A stretch of DNA of 32,209 bases from an uncultured bacterium (GTDB lineage Bacteria > Patescibacteriota > Minisyncoccia > Phycocordibacterales > UBA9973). A program made the translations under genes and the position numbers. Shown here piece after piece: positions 5,867 to 13,623 of the stretch (position 1 is the first letter of the stretch; each line of letters opens with the position of its first letter). The stretch is from the NCBI GenBank assembly GCA_903907175.1, contig CAIVNB010000066.1, positions 1 to 32,209 of the forward strand, read 5' to 3'. The notes beneath the pieces were generated by a model. The model ran no database searches and was not told where the DNA came from. It saw only the letters and a program-made list of their open reading frames with translations.

Positions 5867-7096
5867 ATGAAGAATTTAATCAAAAATTTGAAGATTAAAA
5901 GACGAGCTATTGCCACTTTGGCGGCGTTTCACTTTTATGGTAATCCTTCCGCAAAGCTAAAAATTGTTGGAATAACAGGTACAAATGGCAAGACCACTAC
6001 TGCTACGCTTTTGTATAGGATAGCGACAGAGTTAGGCTATAAAGCAGGACTTATCGGTACTGTCGAGAATATCGTTGTGAAAGAAAAGAGGCCGACAGTA
6101 AATACGACGCCTGGACCAATGATTTTAAATCAGTTACTTTCCGAAATGGTAGAGGAAGGTTGCGAATATGTTTTTATGGAAGTTTCTTCTCATGGGATAG
6201 ACCAAAAACGCATTGCGGGCGTCAGTTTCATTGGTGGAATTTTTACAAATTTAACTCATGACCACTTGGACTATCACAAAAGTTTAGAGAATTATTTTTT
6301 AGCAAAAAAGAAATTTTTTCAAGATTTGCCAAGCAATTCTTTTGCATTATCAAATGCCGATGATGAACATGGCAGAGAAATGATAAAAGGCATTAAGGCG
6401 AAAAAGTTTTTTTATGGAATAAATAATGATGCCGACTTTAAAGGTGAAATAAAAAAGCTTGATTTTGATGGTCTTGAACTTTTATTTAATAGTGAGCACA
6501 TAAAGTCAAATTTACTTGGTAAATTTAACGCTTACAACTTGATTACTGTATGGAGTACTTGTGTATTGCTTGGTTTCGATATGGAAAAAGTAAAGAATAT
6601 TTTAAAAACAATAGAACCACCTACAGGGCGTTTCGAACATTTCATGTCAAATAATGGCATTTTAGGTATAGTTGATTATGCTCATACTCCTGATGCACTT
6701 GAGAAAATACTTTTAGCTGTTAAAGAAATAAAAGACAATGAAAGTAAAATAATTTCTGTTTTTGGTTGTGGCGGAGATAGGGATCCACTGAAGCGAAGGA
6801 TAATGGGTAAAATAGGTGCGACATTGTCCGATATCCCTATTTTTACATCTGACAACCCAAGAAACGAAGACCCCGATAAGATTATTGCCGAAATGAAGAC
6901 TGACTTACCAATGAGTATTTCCCAAAAAGTTAAAACGATTTCCAATAGGCGTGAGGCAATAATTGAGGCTACGAAAATTGCTAAAAAGGGAGATATAATT
7001 TTACTTGCTGGGAAAGGGCATGAAGACTATCAAGAAATAAAAGGGGCCAAGCATCATTTCAATGACATGGAAGAATTAAAAAATAATTTGGCTTAA
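5867..7096 (+). CDS. murE: UDP-N-acetylmuramoyl-tripeptide synthetase (short MurE)
   Basis: MurE adds the third amino acid to UDP-MurNAc-L-Ala-D-Glu in the cytoplasm. Motifs are P-loop GITGTNGKTT (35-44), TNLTHDHLDYH (127-137), YAHTPDAL (271-278) and DNPRNEDP (329-336). DNPR is the signature of meso-diaminopimelate-adding enzymes. At 409 residues it is about 80 shorter than usual, and the P-loop begins at residue 35 instead of about 110: the N-terminal UDP-binding domain is missing. The ATG at 5867 is chosen because a GTG at 5840 lies upstream of the predicted transcript start. An AAGGA lies just before the ATG, which may be chance. The stop overlaps the next ATG by one base (TAATG), so it is coupled to the Cys-rich gene. 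Confidence 0.92.
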   Translation: MKNLIKNLKIKRRAIATLAAFHFYGNPSAKLKIVGITGTNGKTTTATLLYRIATELGYKAGLIGTVENIVVKEKRPTVNTTPGPMILNQLLSEMVEEGCEYVFMEVSSHGIDQKRIAGVSFIGGIFTNLTHDHLDYHKSLENYFLAKKKFFQDLPSNSFALSNADDEHGREMIKGIKAKKFFYGINNDADFKGEIKKLDFDGLELLFNSEHIKSNLLGKFNAYNLITVWSTCVLLGFDMEKVKNILKTIEPPTGRFEHFMSNNGILGIVDYAHTPDALEKILLAVKEIKDNESKIISVFGCGGDRDPLKRRIMGKIGATLSDIPIFTSDNPRNEDPDKIIAEMKTDLPMSISQKVKTISNRREAIIEATKIAKKGDIILLAGKGHEDYQEIKGAKHHFNDMEELKNNLA

Positions 7097-8766
7097 TGAA
7101 AATAGAAATTAAACAATGCAATAAGTGCAAACAGGACTTTACCCTAGAGCAAGATGACTTTTCATTTTATGAAAAAATGAAAGTACCTGTACCGAAAATT
7201 TGTCCAGATTGTCGTTTTAAAATGCGAGCAATGTGGAGAAATGAAACGACTCTATATTCTGGGCAAAAGTGTGGTATGTGTGAGAAGGCAATTATCACAA
7301 TGTATAATCCAAAACTTCCTTACGTAAAATATTGCTACGACTGTTTTTATTCCGAAAAATGGAGTCCCGTAGACTATGCCACGGATTATGATAAGTCGCG
7401 ACCGTTTTTCGACCAAATGAAAGATTTTTTAATCAAAGTTCCTAAAATAAATTTAGGCATTTCTACTGGTGATGGTCAAAACCTAAACAGTGAGTACGTA
7501 AATATGGCTGGTGGTTGTAAGAATTGTTATCTTGTTTTTAATACAAGTCCAGCTGAAGAATTATTGTATTCGAGAGGCATAAAAAATGGGCTTGATTCAT
7601 CTGATATATATTTTGGAGTGACTTTTGAGCGTTGTTATGAATGTATAAATGTTCAAGAATCAGCCAGTGTCATATGGGGACAAAACGTTATGGGTTGTGT
7701 TGATTCGGCTTTTATTTTAAACGGAAGTGGACTTACGAATTGTTTTGGTTGTGTAAATTTACGTAACAAAAGTAATTGTTGGTTCAACGAACAACTAAGT
7801 GTTGAGGAGTACCAAAAAAGAATTAGAGAAATACGAGGAAGTTATAAAAAAACAGAAGAAGCAAAAAAGAAGTTTATAGAATTTTCTAAAACACTCCCTC
7901 GAAGAGAGAATAACAATTTAAAAACCGTGAACTCTATTGGAGATTATCTGACTGAATGCAGAAATGTCAAAAATTCATTTGAAGCAGCAAAAGCAGAAAA
8001 TTGTCGTTATCTTTTTTCTTCAAAAATGATAAAGGATTCTCTAGGCACTACGGGATATGGAACACAAAGTGAAATGCTGTTAGAAGTGGTTGCTACAGGA
8101 TATTGTAGTAACGTCATCGGTTCCTATTGGCCAGAAAATAGCCAAAACATAATGTACTCTTTTGACTTAAGAAATTGCCAGGATTGCATAGGTTGCGATG
8201 CGTTAAAAAATGGTAAATATTCGATTTTTAACAAAGAATATACAAAAGAAGAATATGAAGAACTAAAAGAGCATATTGTAAAAGAACTTACAGATTTAGG
8301 GATTCATGGGTTAATGATGCCGGCTGAGATTGCCCCTTTTGCTTACAATGAAAGCATTGCACAAGACAATTTACCTCTAACCAAAGAAGAAGCACAAGCA
8401 CAAGGATTTAGATGGGAGGATGATATTCAGATGACCAAAGGCAAAGAAACATTAAAGCCAGAAGAAATTCCTGATCACATAAGGGATGTTTCAGATTCTA
8501 TAACAAAAGAAATTTTGAAATGTATTACTTGCGAGAGAAATTACAAAATTACAGAACAAGAATTAACTTTTTATAAAAAAATTGTTTTACCGATTCCTCG
8601 CAAGTGTTTTTACTGCAGGCACAGAGACCGTGTTCGTCGTCGTGGTTCATTCCAATTCTTTATTCGTAAATGTTCAAACTGTGGGGAAGAGGTACATACA
8701 AATTTAACTGAAGAAGTAGCCCCGATTATGTATTGTGAGAAATGCTATCAGCAAGAAGTTATATAG
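7096..8766 (+). CDS. Cys-rich zinc-ribbon/repeat protein, paralog 1
   Basis: A 556-residue protein. The N-terminus holds two zinc ribbons: C8xxC11 with C36xxC39, and C59xxC62 with C80xxC83. Between the first pairs is the motif FYEKMKVPVPKICPDCR. The middle (about 135-420) consists of short repeats with Cys pairs such as NCYLVF, RCYECINV and NCFGCVNLRNK, each of two blocks ending in a N[EK]..[ST].EEY helix; this periodicity suggests a beta-helix or solenoid. The C-terminus (about 485-556) repeats the ribbon module, with FYKKIVLPIPRKCFYCR. There is no signal peptide. Many CPR genomes carry similar unnamed proteins; the function is unknown. It overlaps murE by one base and lies 2 nt before a paralog. 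Metal binding is inferred from the Cys pairs. Confidence 0.85.
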   Translation: MKIEIKQCNKCKQDFTLEQDDFSFYEKMKVPVPKICPDCRFKMRAMWRNETTLYSGQKCGMCEKAIITMYNPKLPYVKYCYDCFYSEKWSPVDYATDYDKSRPFFDQMKDFLIKVPKINLGISTGDGQNLNSEYVNMAGGCKNCYLVFNTSPAEELLYSRGIKNGLDSSDIYFGVTFERCYECINVQESASVIWGQNVMGCVDSAFILNGSGLTNCFGCVNLRNKSNCWFNEQLSVEEYQKRIREIRGSYKKTEEAKKKFIEFSKTLPRRENNNLKTVNSIGDYLTECRNVKNSFEAAKAENCRYLFSSKMIKDSLGTTGYGTQSEMLLEVVATGYCSNVIGSYWPENSQNIMYSFDLRNCQDCIGCDALKNGKYSIFNKEYTKEEYEELKEHIVKELTDLGIHGLMMPAEIAPFAYNESIAQDNLPLTKEEAQAQGFRWEDDIQMTKGKETLKPEEIPDHIRDVSDSITKEILKCITCERNYKITEQELTFYKKIVLPIPRKCFYCRHRDRVRRRGSFQFFIRKCSNCGEEVHTNLTEEVAPIMYCEKCYQQEVI

Positions 8767-8768
8767 AT

Positions 8769-10430
8769 ATGGAAAATAAAATTTGTGAAAAATGTAAGAG
8801 CGGATTTCAAGTTGATGAAAATGATCATATTTTTTATGATCGGACGAAAGTACCAGTACCAAAAAATTGCCCCACTTGCCGTCAGCAACAGCGCATGCTT
8901 TTTCGAAATTTTAAAACTCTTTATAAACGACCATCTGATAAATCAGGAAAGATGATTGTTTCTATGTATAATTCTGATGCTTTGTTTCCAGTTTGGGATA
9001 GTCCAGAGTGGTGGGCTGACGATTGGGATCCCATGGATTATGGATTAGAACTTGATTTATCAAAACAATTTCTTAAACAATTATACGAGCTCAAGAATAA
9101 AGTTCCTCATTTTGCCATAATGAATACAAAAAGTGAGAATTGTGAATATTCAAATATGACTATGGCGTCAAAAAATTGTTATTTGATTTTTGGTTGTGTA
9201 GAAGATGAAAATTGTGACTATGGGCATATAATTTGGAATTCAAAAGACTGTTTAGATAATCTTTATTTATATAAGTGTGAACTTTGTTATGAGTCAATTG
9301 ATTGTGTAATGTCAAATAAATTATTTTATTCTCAAGAATGTGAATCTTGCGTAGACTCTATTGGGCTTTATGATTGTAGGGATTGTGTAAATTGTATAGG
9401 CTCTGTTGGTTTGCGACATAAAAGTTACTGCATTTTTAATGAGCAGGTTTCAAAAGAAGAATATCAAAAATTTTTAGAGAAATATCCATTAAACAACGAA
9501 GCTAGTATTTTATATATTTTAGGGAAAAGAGAAGAATTAAGAAAAAAATTGCCAGCAAGATCTGTTTTTGGTTCGCATAATAACAATGTTTCAGGAGATC
9601 ATATTTATGGGGCTCGTAATGTTTTGCAATCATTTGATATTAAGAATGGTGGGGAGAATAGTAGGTACTGTTACACAGTAAGAAAACCAATAGATTGTTT
9701 TGATAATTCGTTTTCAAGTGACAACGAGTCTTGCTATCAGTTATTAACCGGAAGCAACAACAATAATGTAATAAGTGTTCACCTTACAATGAATTCAAGT
9801 TACACTTATTATTCAGAATTTTGTTTTAATTCCCCCAATTGTTTTGGATGCATTAGTTTAAGAAATAAGCAATATTGTATTTTAAATAAACAATACACCA
9901 AAGAAGAATACGAGCGTCTTTTACCACAGATTATAGAAAATATGACAAGCACAGGCGATTGGGGAAACTTCTTCCCAATATGGATGAGCCCATTTGACTA
10001 TAATGAATCAATTGCCAATGAATATATGCCACTTGAAAAGTCTGATGCACTCGCTCAAGGTTTCACTTGGCGTGATGACATTCCAAGCACAAAAGGACAA
10101 GAAAATTGTCAGTATAAAGATTTACCAAAAGATCCAAATGATTATAATGATGAAGATTTACTTAGTAAAATATTAAAATGTGAAGCATGCGATAAAAATT
10201 ACCGTTTCATATCAAGGGAAATTGCTTTTTATAAAAGGATGAAATTGGCCCTCCCATCAAAATGTTTTAATTGTCGCCATCAGACCAGGATGAATAATCG
10301 TAATCCAAGAATTTTAAATGAAGCGACGTGTGCTTCTTGTGGTAATATAACTCTAACTACATACCCAAAAGAAAAACACAAAATTTATAAAATATATTGC
10401 GAAGATTGCTATGAGCGTGAAATAAATTAA
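8769..10430 (+). CDS. Cys-rich zinc-ribbon/repeat protein, paralog 2
   Basis: A 553-residue paralog of the preceding gene with the same order. An N-terminal ribbon (C6xxC9, then FYDRTKVPVPKNCPTC) comes first. The central region is rich in NCxY/DCxxC repeats, including two copies of the [LR]xKxYCIxN[EK]Q block followed by KEEY. The C-terminal ribbon has FYKRMKLALPSKCFNCR and a final YCEDCY. It carries more Cys in the solenoid than paralog 1. The ATG at 8769 starts just before the first ribbon; a longer in-frame start at 8742 would run into the upstream gene. It ends the murE transcription unit at a terminator. Function unknown; tandem placement implies duplication. Confidence 0.84.
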   Translation: MENKICEKCKSGFQVDENDHIFYDRTKVPVPKNCPTCRQQQRMLFRNFKTLYKRPSDKSGKMIVSMYNSDALFPVWDSPEWWADDWDPMDYGLELDLSKQFLKQLYELKNKVPHFAIMNTKSENCEYSNMTMASKNCYLIFGCVEDENCDYGHIIWNSKDCLDNLYLYKCELCYESIDCVMSNKLFYSQECESCVDSIGLYDCRDCVNCIGSVGLRHKSYCIFNEQVSKEEYQKFLEKYPLNNEASILYILGKREELRKKLPARSVFGSHNNNVSGDHIYGARNVLQSFDIKNGGENSRYCYTVRKPIDCFDNSFSSDNESCYQLLTGSNNNNVISVHLTMNSSYTYYSEFCFNSPNCFGCISLRNKQYCILNKQYTKEEYERLLPQIIENMTSTGDWGNFFPIWMSPFDYNESIANEYMPLEKSDALAQGFTWRDDIPSTKGQENCQYKDLPKDPNDYNDEDLLSKILKCEACDKNYRFISREIAFYKRMKLALPSKCFNCRHQTRMNNRNPRILNEATCASCGNITLTTYPKEKHKIYKIYCEDCYEREIN

Positions 10431-10435
10431 TTCAT

Positions 10436-10463
10436 AAAAACCACTTAAAAATAAGTGGTTTTT
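10436..10463 (+). terminator. Rho-independent, symmetric terminator before murD
   Basis: AAAAACCACTTA (10436-10447) pairs with TAAGTGGTTTTT (10452-10463) around AAAA. The T run abuts the -10 of murD. Confidence 0.9.
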
Positions 10464-10464
10464 A

Positions 10465-10480
10465 TGATAATATCAAATTA
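10465..10480 (+). promoter_or_regulatory. murD: Extended -10 promoter of murD, leaderless
   Basis: TGA then TAATAT (10468-10473) ends 7 nt before the A of the ATG at 10480. The box lies immediately after the terminator T tract. Confidence 0.55.
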
Positions 10481-11820
10481 TGGCTGATTATAAGAAATTT
10501 TTTAAGGGAAAGAAAATTACAGTCATGGGACTCGGGCTTTTGGGGCGGGGAGTTGGGGATACTGCATTCTTGGCAGAATGTGGTGCTGATTTGATTGTGA
10601 CTGATTTAAAAACAAAAGAGCAATTAGCTTCATCTTTGAAAATACTTTCAAAATATAAAAATATCACCTACGTACTTGGGGAACATAGATTAGAAGATTT
10701 TGGGAATAGAGACATGATTTTAAAGGCCGCTGGTGTCCCACTTAATTCTCCACACACAGAAGAAGCTCATAAAAATAACATTCCAGTTGAAATGAGTGCG
10801 TCGTTATTTGCAAAAATTGCTGGAATTAAAATTATTGGAATTACGGGTACTCGTGGTAAATCCACAGTAACGCATTTAATAGCACAAATATTAAAACAAG
10901 CTCATAAGAAAATACTTTTAGGGGGCAATGTTCGTGGAGTTTCTACATTACAACTTTTGAAAAAAGTAAAAAAAGATTCTATTGCAGTCTTCGAACTTGA
11001 TTCATGGCAATTGCAAGGTTTTGGTGATTTAAGAATTAGTCCAAATATTTCTATTTTTACGACGTTTCTTGATGACCACTTGAATTACTACAAAGGAAAT
11101 CGGGAACTTTATTTTAATGATAAAGCTAATATTTTTAAATACCAAAAAGAAGGTGATATCTTTGTGGCAGGCGAAGGGGTAGTAAAACAGTTACCAACTC
11201 AAATTAAAAAAAATGCATTGGTTGCAAGAGCAGAAGATTTACCAAAAAATTGGAAATTAAAAATTCCAGGGGAGCACAATCGCATGAATGCTATGTGCGC
11301 CATCCTTGCAACTCGAAGTATGGGTATAGATGAAAAGATAATTAAAAAAGCAGTAGAAAGTTTTGAAGGGATAGAAGGTAGGTTAGAATTTGTGAAAGAG
11401 GTGAAGGGTATAAAAATTTATAATGATAATAATTCGACAACCCCTGACGCGACAATTGCCGCTCTTCGGGCAGTTGGGGATACAAAAAAAAGAAAAGTAA
11501 TTTTGATAATTGGGGGAGATGATAAAAAACTCGATACAAAAAAATTATTGCAAGAAATGCCAAAATGGTGTTCAAAGATCGTGATGTTTAAGGAGAGGGG
11601 GACTGACACCATAAGAGACGAGGTACTAAAATTTAACAAAAAAGGGATAGAAGTCTATGAAGAAAAAGGGCTAGGAAACACAGTAAAAAAAGCTTATAGC
11701 GTAGCGAAAAGGGGCGAGACGATTCTATATAGTCCTGGCTTTTCTTCCTTTGGAAAATATTTTGCCAACGAATACGATCGCAATGATCAATTTATTAAAT
11801 TAATTAAGAAATTAAAATGA
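10480..11820 (+). CDS. murD: UDP-N-acetylmuramoyl-L-alanine--D-glutamate ligase
   Basis: MurD adds D-Glu to UDP-MurNAc-L-Ala in the cytoplasmic stage of peptidoglycan synthesis. The 446 residues match normal length and keep all three domains. An N-terminal Rossmann-like domain has VMGLGLLGRG; the P-loop is GITGTRGKST (120-129). ELDSWQLQ (172-179) corresponds to the family's ELSSFQLE, and LDDHLNYY, PGEHNRMNAM and NDNNSTTPDA follow. The C-terminal domain carries LYSPGFSSF where others have LLSPACASF. The ATG overlaps a predicted promoter with no leader. It heads the unit running to murC; its stop overlaps the amphi-Trp gene (ATGA). Confidence 0.95.
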   Translation: MADYKKFFKGKKITVMGLGLLGRGVGDTAFLAECGADLIVTDLKTKEQLASSLKILSKYKNITYVLGEHRLEDFGNRDMILKAAGVPLNSPHTEEAHKNNIPVEMSASLFAKIAGIKIIGITGTRGKSTVTHLIAQILKQAHKKILLGGNVRGVSTLQLLKKVKKDSIAVFELDSWQLQGFGDLRISPNISIFTTFLDDHLNYYKGNRELYFNDKANIFKYQKEGDIFVAGEGVVKQLPTQIKKNALVARAEDLPKNWKLKIPGEHNRMNAMCAILATRSMGIDEKIIKKAVESFEGIEGRLEFVKEVKGIKIYNDNNSTTPDATIAALRAVGDTKKRKVILIIGGDDKKLDTKKLLQEMPKWCSKIVMFKERGTDTIRDEVLKFNKKGIEVYEEKGLGNTVKKAYSVAKRGETILYSPGFSSFGKYFANEYDRNDQFIKLIKKLK

Positions 11821-12032
11821 AAAACAAAAAAGAGGTAGAGAAAAAATATTCAAAAAAGCAGTTAAATAAAATCTTAAAAAGATTAATCGATTCATTGAGT
11901 AAAGAAAAGGCTTTTAAGATACAAATAAAAGGTAATAAGGTCTATGTTCCGAAAGATTCAGAGATAGAAATTGAATATGAAAAAGATAAAAAAGAAGAAA
12001 AGATAGAAATTGAAATAAAATGGAAGAAATAA
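11817..12032 (+). CDS. Amphi-Trp domain protein
   Basis: A 71-residue, very Lys/Glu-rich protein. A first helix (SKKQLNKILKRLIDSL) is followed by beta-strands with alternating charge ending in EIEIKWKK. This matches the amphi-Trp domain, a small family named for its amphipathic strands and a near-terminal Trp; its function is not established. The start overlaps the murD stop in ATGA, so translation is probably coupled. The Nudix gene follows after 4 nt. Confidence 0.7.
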   Translation: MKNKKEVEKKYSKKQLNKILKRLIDSLSKEKAFKIQIKGNKVYVPKDSEIEIEYEKDKKEEKIEIEIKWKK

Positions 12033-12036
12033 ATTT

Positions 12037-12522
12037 ATGCAAAAAATGTTACTTACACTTTGCATAGTTCAAAAAGATAAAAAAGTTTTACTTGGTTTCA
12101 AAAAAACTGGTTTTGGGGCAGGTCAGTGGAATGGTTTTGGTGGAAAAGTTGAAAAGGGAGAAAGTATTGAAGATGCCGCAAAAAGAGAACTCAAAGAAGA
12201 GTCTTGCCTTACAGCACAAGAGATTTCAAAAAGAGGTATACTTAATTTTGAATTTGAAGAATATCCAGAGATTTTAGAAGTTCATGTTTTTCAAACTGAT
12301 AAGTTTGAGGGAATTTCAGAAGAAACGAGAGAAATGAGACCAGAATGGTTTTCTATTGATGAGTTACCTTATAAAGAAATGTGGACGAGTGATGCACACT
12401 GGATGCCGTTACTTTTAGCAGGTAAAAAATTCAAAGGGAGCTTTCTTTTTGATCGACCGTCTACAAAAGATTATTCAGCAAAAATTATAAAACAAGAATT
12501 AAAAGAAGTAGATGAAATATAA
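12037..12522 (+). CDS. Nudix hydrolase, MTH1-like (8-oxo-dGTPase type)
   Basis: Nudix enzymes of this type hydrolyse oxidised purine nucleoside triphosphates such as 8-oxo-dGTP to the monophosphate, keeping damaged bases out of DNA. The 161 residues contain WNGFGGKVEKGES (31-43) and the Nudix box from G36 to L58. That box has RELKEES (50-56) and Cys57 where Gly is usual. Downstream EMRPEWF and the MW...HWMPLLLAGKKF stretch closely parallel animal MTH1/NUDT1, more than the classical short MutT. Those residues form the purine pocket in MTH1. It lies in the murD-murC unit with no clear link to cell-wall synthesis. There is no SD. Confidence 0.88.
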   Translation: MQKMLLTLCIVQKDKKVLLGFKKTGFGAGQWNGFGGKVEKGESIEDAAKRELKEESCLTAQEISKRGILNFEFEEYPEILEVHVFQTDKFEGISEETREMRPEWFSIDELPYKEMWTSDAHWMPLLLAGKKFKGSFLFDRPSTKDYSAKIIKQELKEVDEI

Positions 12523-12525
12523 TCT

Positions 12526-13044
12526 ATGGAAACTTTTGACGAAAGATTGATATTGTTAAAATCAGGCAGTTTGCATGTTAGACATGGTATTAGGTGGAAT
12601 CAATTTAAAATTGAGACAGATTTAAAAATGAAAAATAATTTGCCTATTGACTCTGTTGATATTGCTGAGGCAATTACTTTATTTTGTAACATTTACTTTG
12701 GTTTAATAGTTATAGGTGAAAAAAAGATTAATGAAGATAAAGAAGAAAGAGAGATCACACCTATTGTGAAAAAAGAAATTTTAGAAATATGTAATGTGAG
12801 AAATAGATTTATTCATATTGATTACCAAAAAACGAATATTACAAATAATGGTAATATTATTGAGGTACCAATAAAGTTTGCTTTTGTGCAAAATATAAAG
12901 AATGAATTTAGGTGGATATTAGATAATAGTATGAATATAGAAAAAAGTGAATTTGATGGTGTAAAATCTATGATTGAATTTATTGATTTGCTAATAGAGA
13001 AATGTAATGATTTAGGGAAAGCTAATAAGTATAAAATTAAATGA
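12526..13044 (+). CDS. Hypothetical protein with an RNxxxH motif
   Basis: A 172-residue, largely helical soluble protein of unknown family. RNRFIH near residue 92, inside a helix-rich context, has the Rx4H spacing seen in HEPN ribonuclease domains, and a downstream helical segment would suit such a fold. The match is a short motif only. No partner nucleotidyltransferase or antitoxin is adjacent. Its ATG is 4 nt after the Nudix stop region, and its own stop overlaps the next gene by 4 nt (ATGA). Confidence 0.6.
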   Translation: METFDERLILLKSGSLHVRHGIRWNQFKIETDLKMKNNLPIDSVDIAEAITLFCNIYFGLIVIGEKKINEDKEEREITPIVKKEILEICNVRNRFIHIDYQKTNITNNGNIIEVPIKFAFVQNIKNEFRWILDNSMNIEKSEFDGVKSMIEFIDLLIEKCNDLGKANKYKIK

Positions 13045-13619
13045 CAAAATACATTTTAGCAGGAGGATATCTTCATAATGCATCAGATGGGGGAAGGGCT
13101 TTTTGTGAAGAATTAATAAAAAATATTAATAAAAAACCAGTTAAAATACTTGACTGTATGTTTGCGCGTTTTTTAAATAGTTGGGAGATTAAGTTTAAAG
13201 AGGATGGGGAATTTTTTTCAAAATATATAAATAATTTTGAACTAATATTAGCTTCCCAGGAAAATTTTTTAGAGCAAGTAAAATCAGCAGATATTGTTTT
13301 TTTAAGAGGAGGAGAGACAGAACTTTTATTAGAAAGATTGAATAAAACTGGGAATTGGGTAAAAGAACTTGAAGGGAAAACTCTAGTTGGTACTTCAGCT
13401 GGCGGTGATGTAATATCTAAATATAGTTGGAATCTTGATTTAAAGAAAGTTGAAGAGTGCTTAGGGTTGTTGCCTATAAAATTTATTCCACATTGGCATT
13501 CCGATTACGATTCACCGAACATTGATTGGCAAAAAGCGTTTCAGGAATTAAAGGAATACAAAGAAGATTTACCGATTTATGCTTTAAAAGAAGGAGAATT
13601 TAAAGTTTTTGAAAAATAA
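13041..13619 (+). CDS. Peptidase S51 (PepE-like) family protein
   Basis: A 192-residue protein of the class-I glutamine amidotransferase-like fold used by S51 serine peptidases (dipeptidase E, cyanophycinase). FLRGGETE (87-94) forms the oxyanion region, GTSAGG (117-122) carries the likely nucleophile Ser119, and IPHWHSDYD (149-157) supplies candidate catalytic His. S51 enzymes cleave Asp-X or cyanophycin bonds; the substrate here cannot be told. No signal peptide, so cytosolic. Start overlaps the previous stop by 4 nt and the next Cys-rich gene begins 4 nt after its stop. Confidence 0.82.
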   Translation: MTKYILAGGYLHNASDGGRAFCEELIKNINKKPVKILDCMFARFLNSWEIKFKEDGEFFSKYINNFELILASQENFLEQVKSADIVFLRGGETELLLERLNKTGNWVKELEGKTLVGTSAGGDVISKYSWNLDLKKVEECLGLLPIKFIPHWHSDYDSPNIDWQKAFQELKEYKEDLPIYALKEGEFKVFEK

Positions 13620-13623
13620 ATTT

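Noticed and set aside
8742..8768. Upstream start of Cys-rich paralog 2
   Set aside because: It lies inside the preceding gene; the zinc ribbon begins right after the ATG at 8769.
9994..10176. 60-residue ORF inside Cys-rich paralog 2
   Set aside because: Shadow frame of a well-supported gene, without its own signals.
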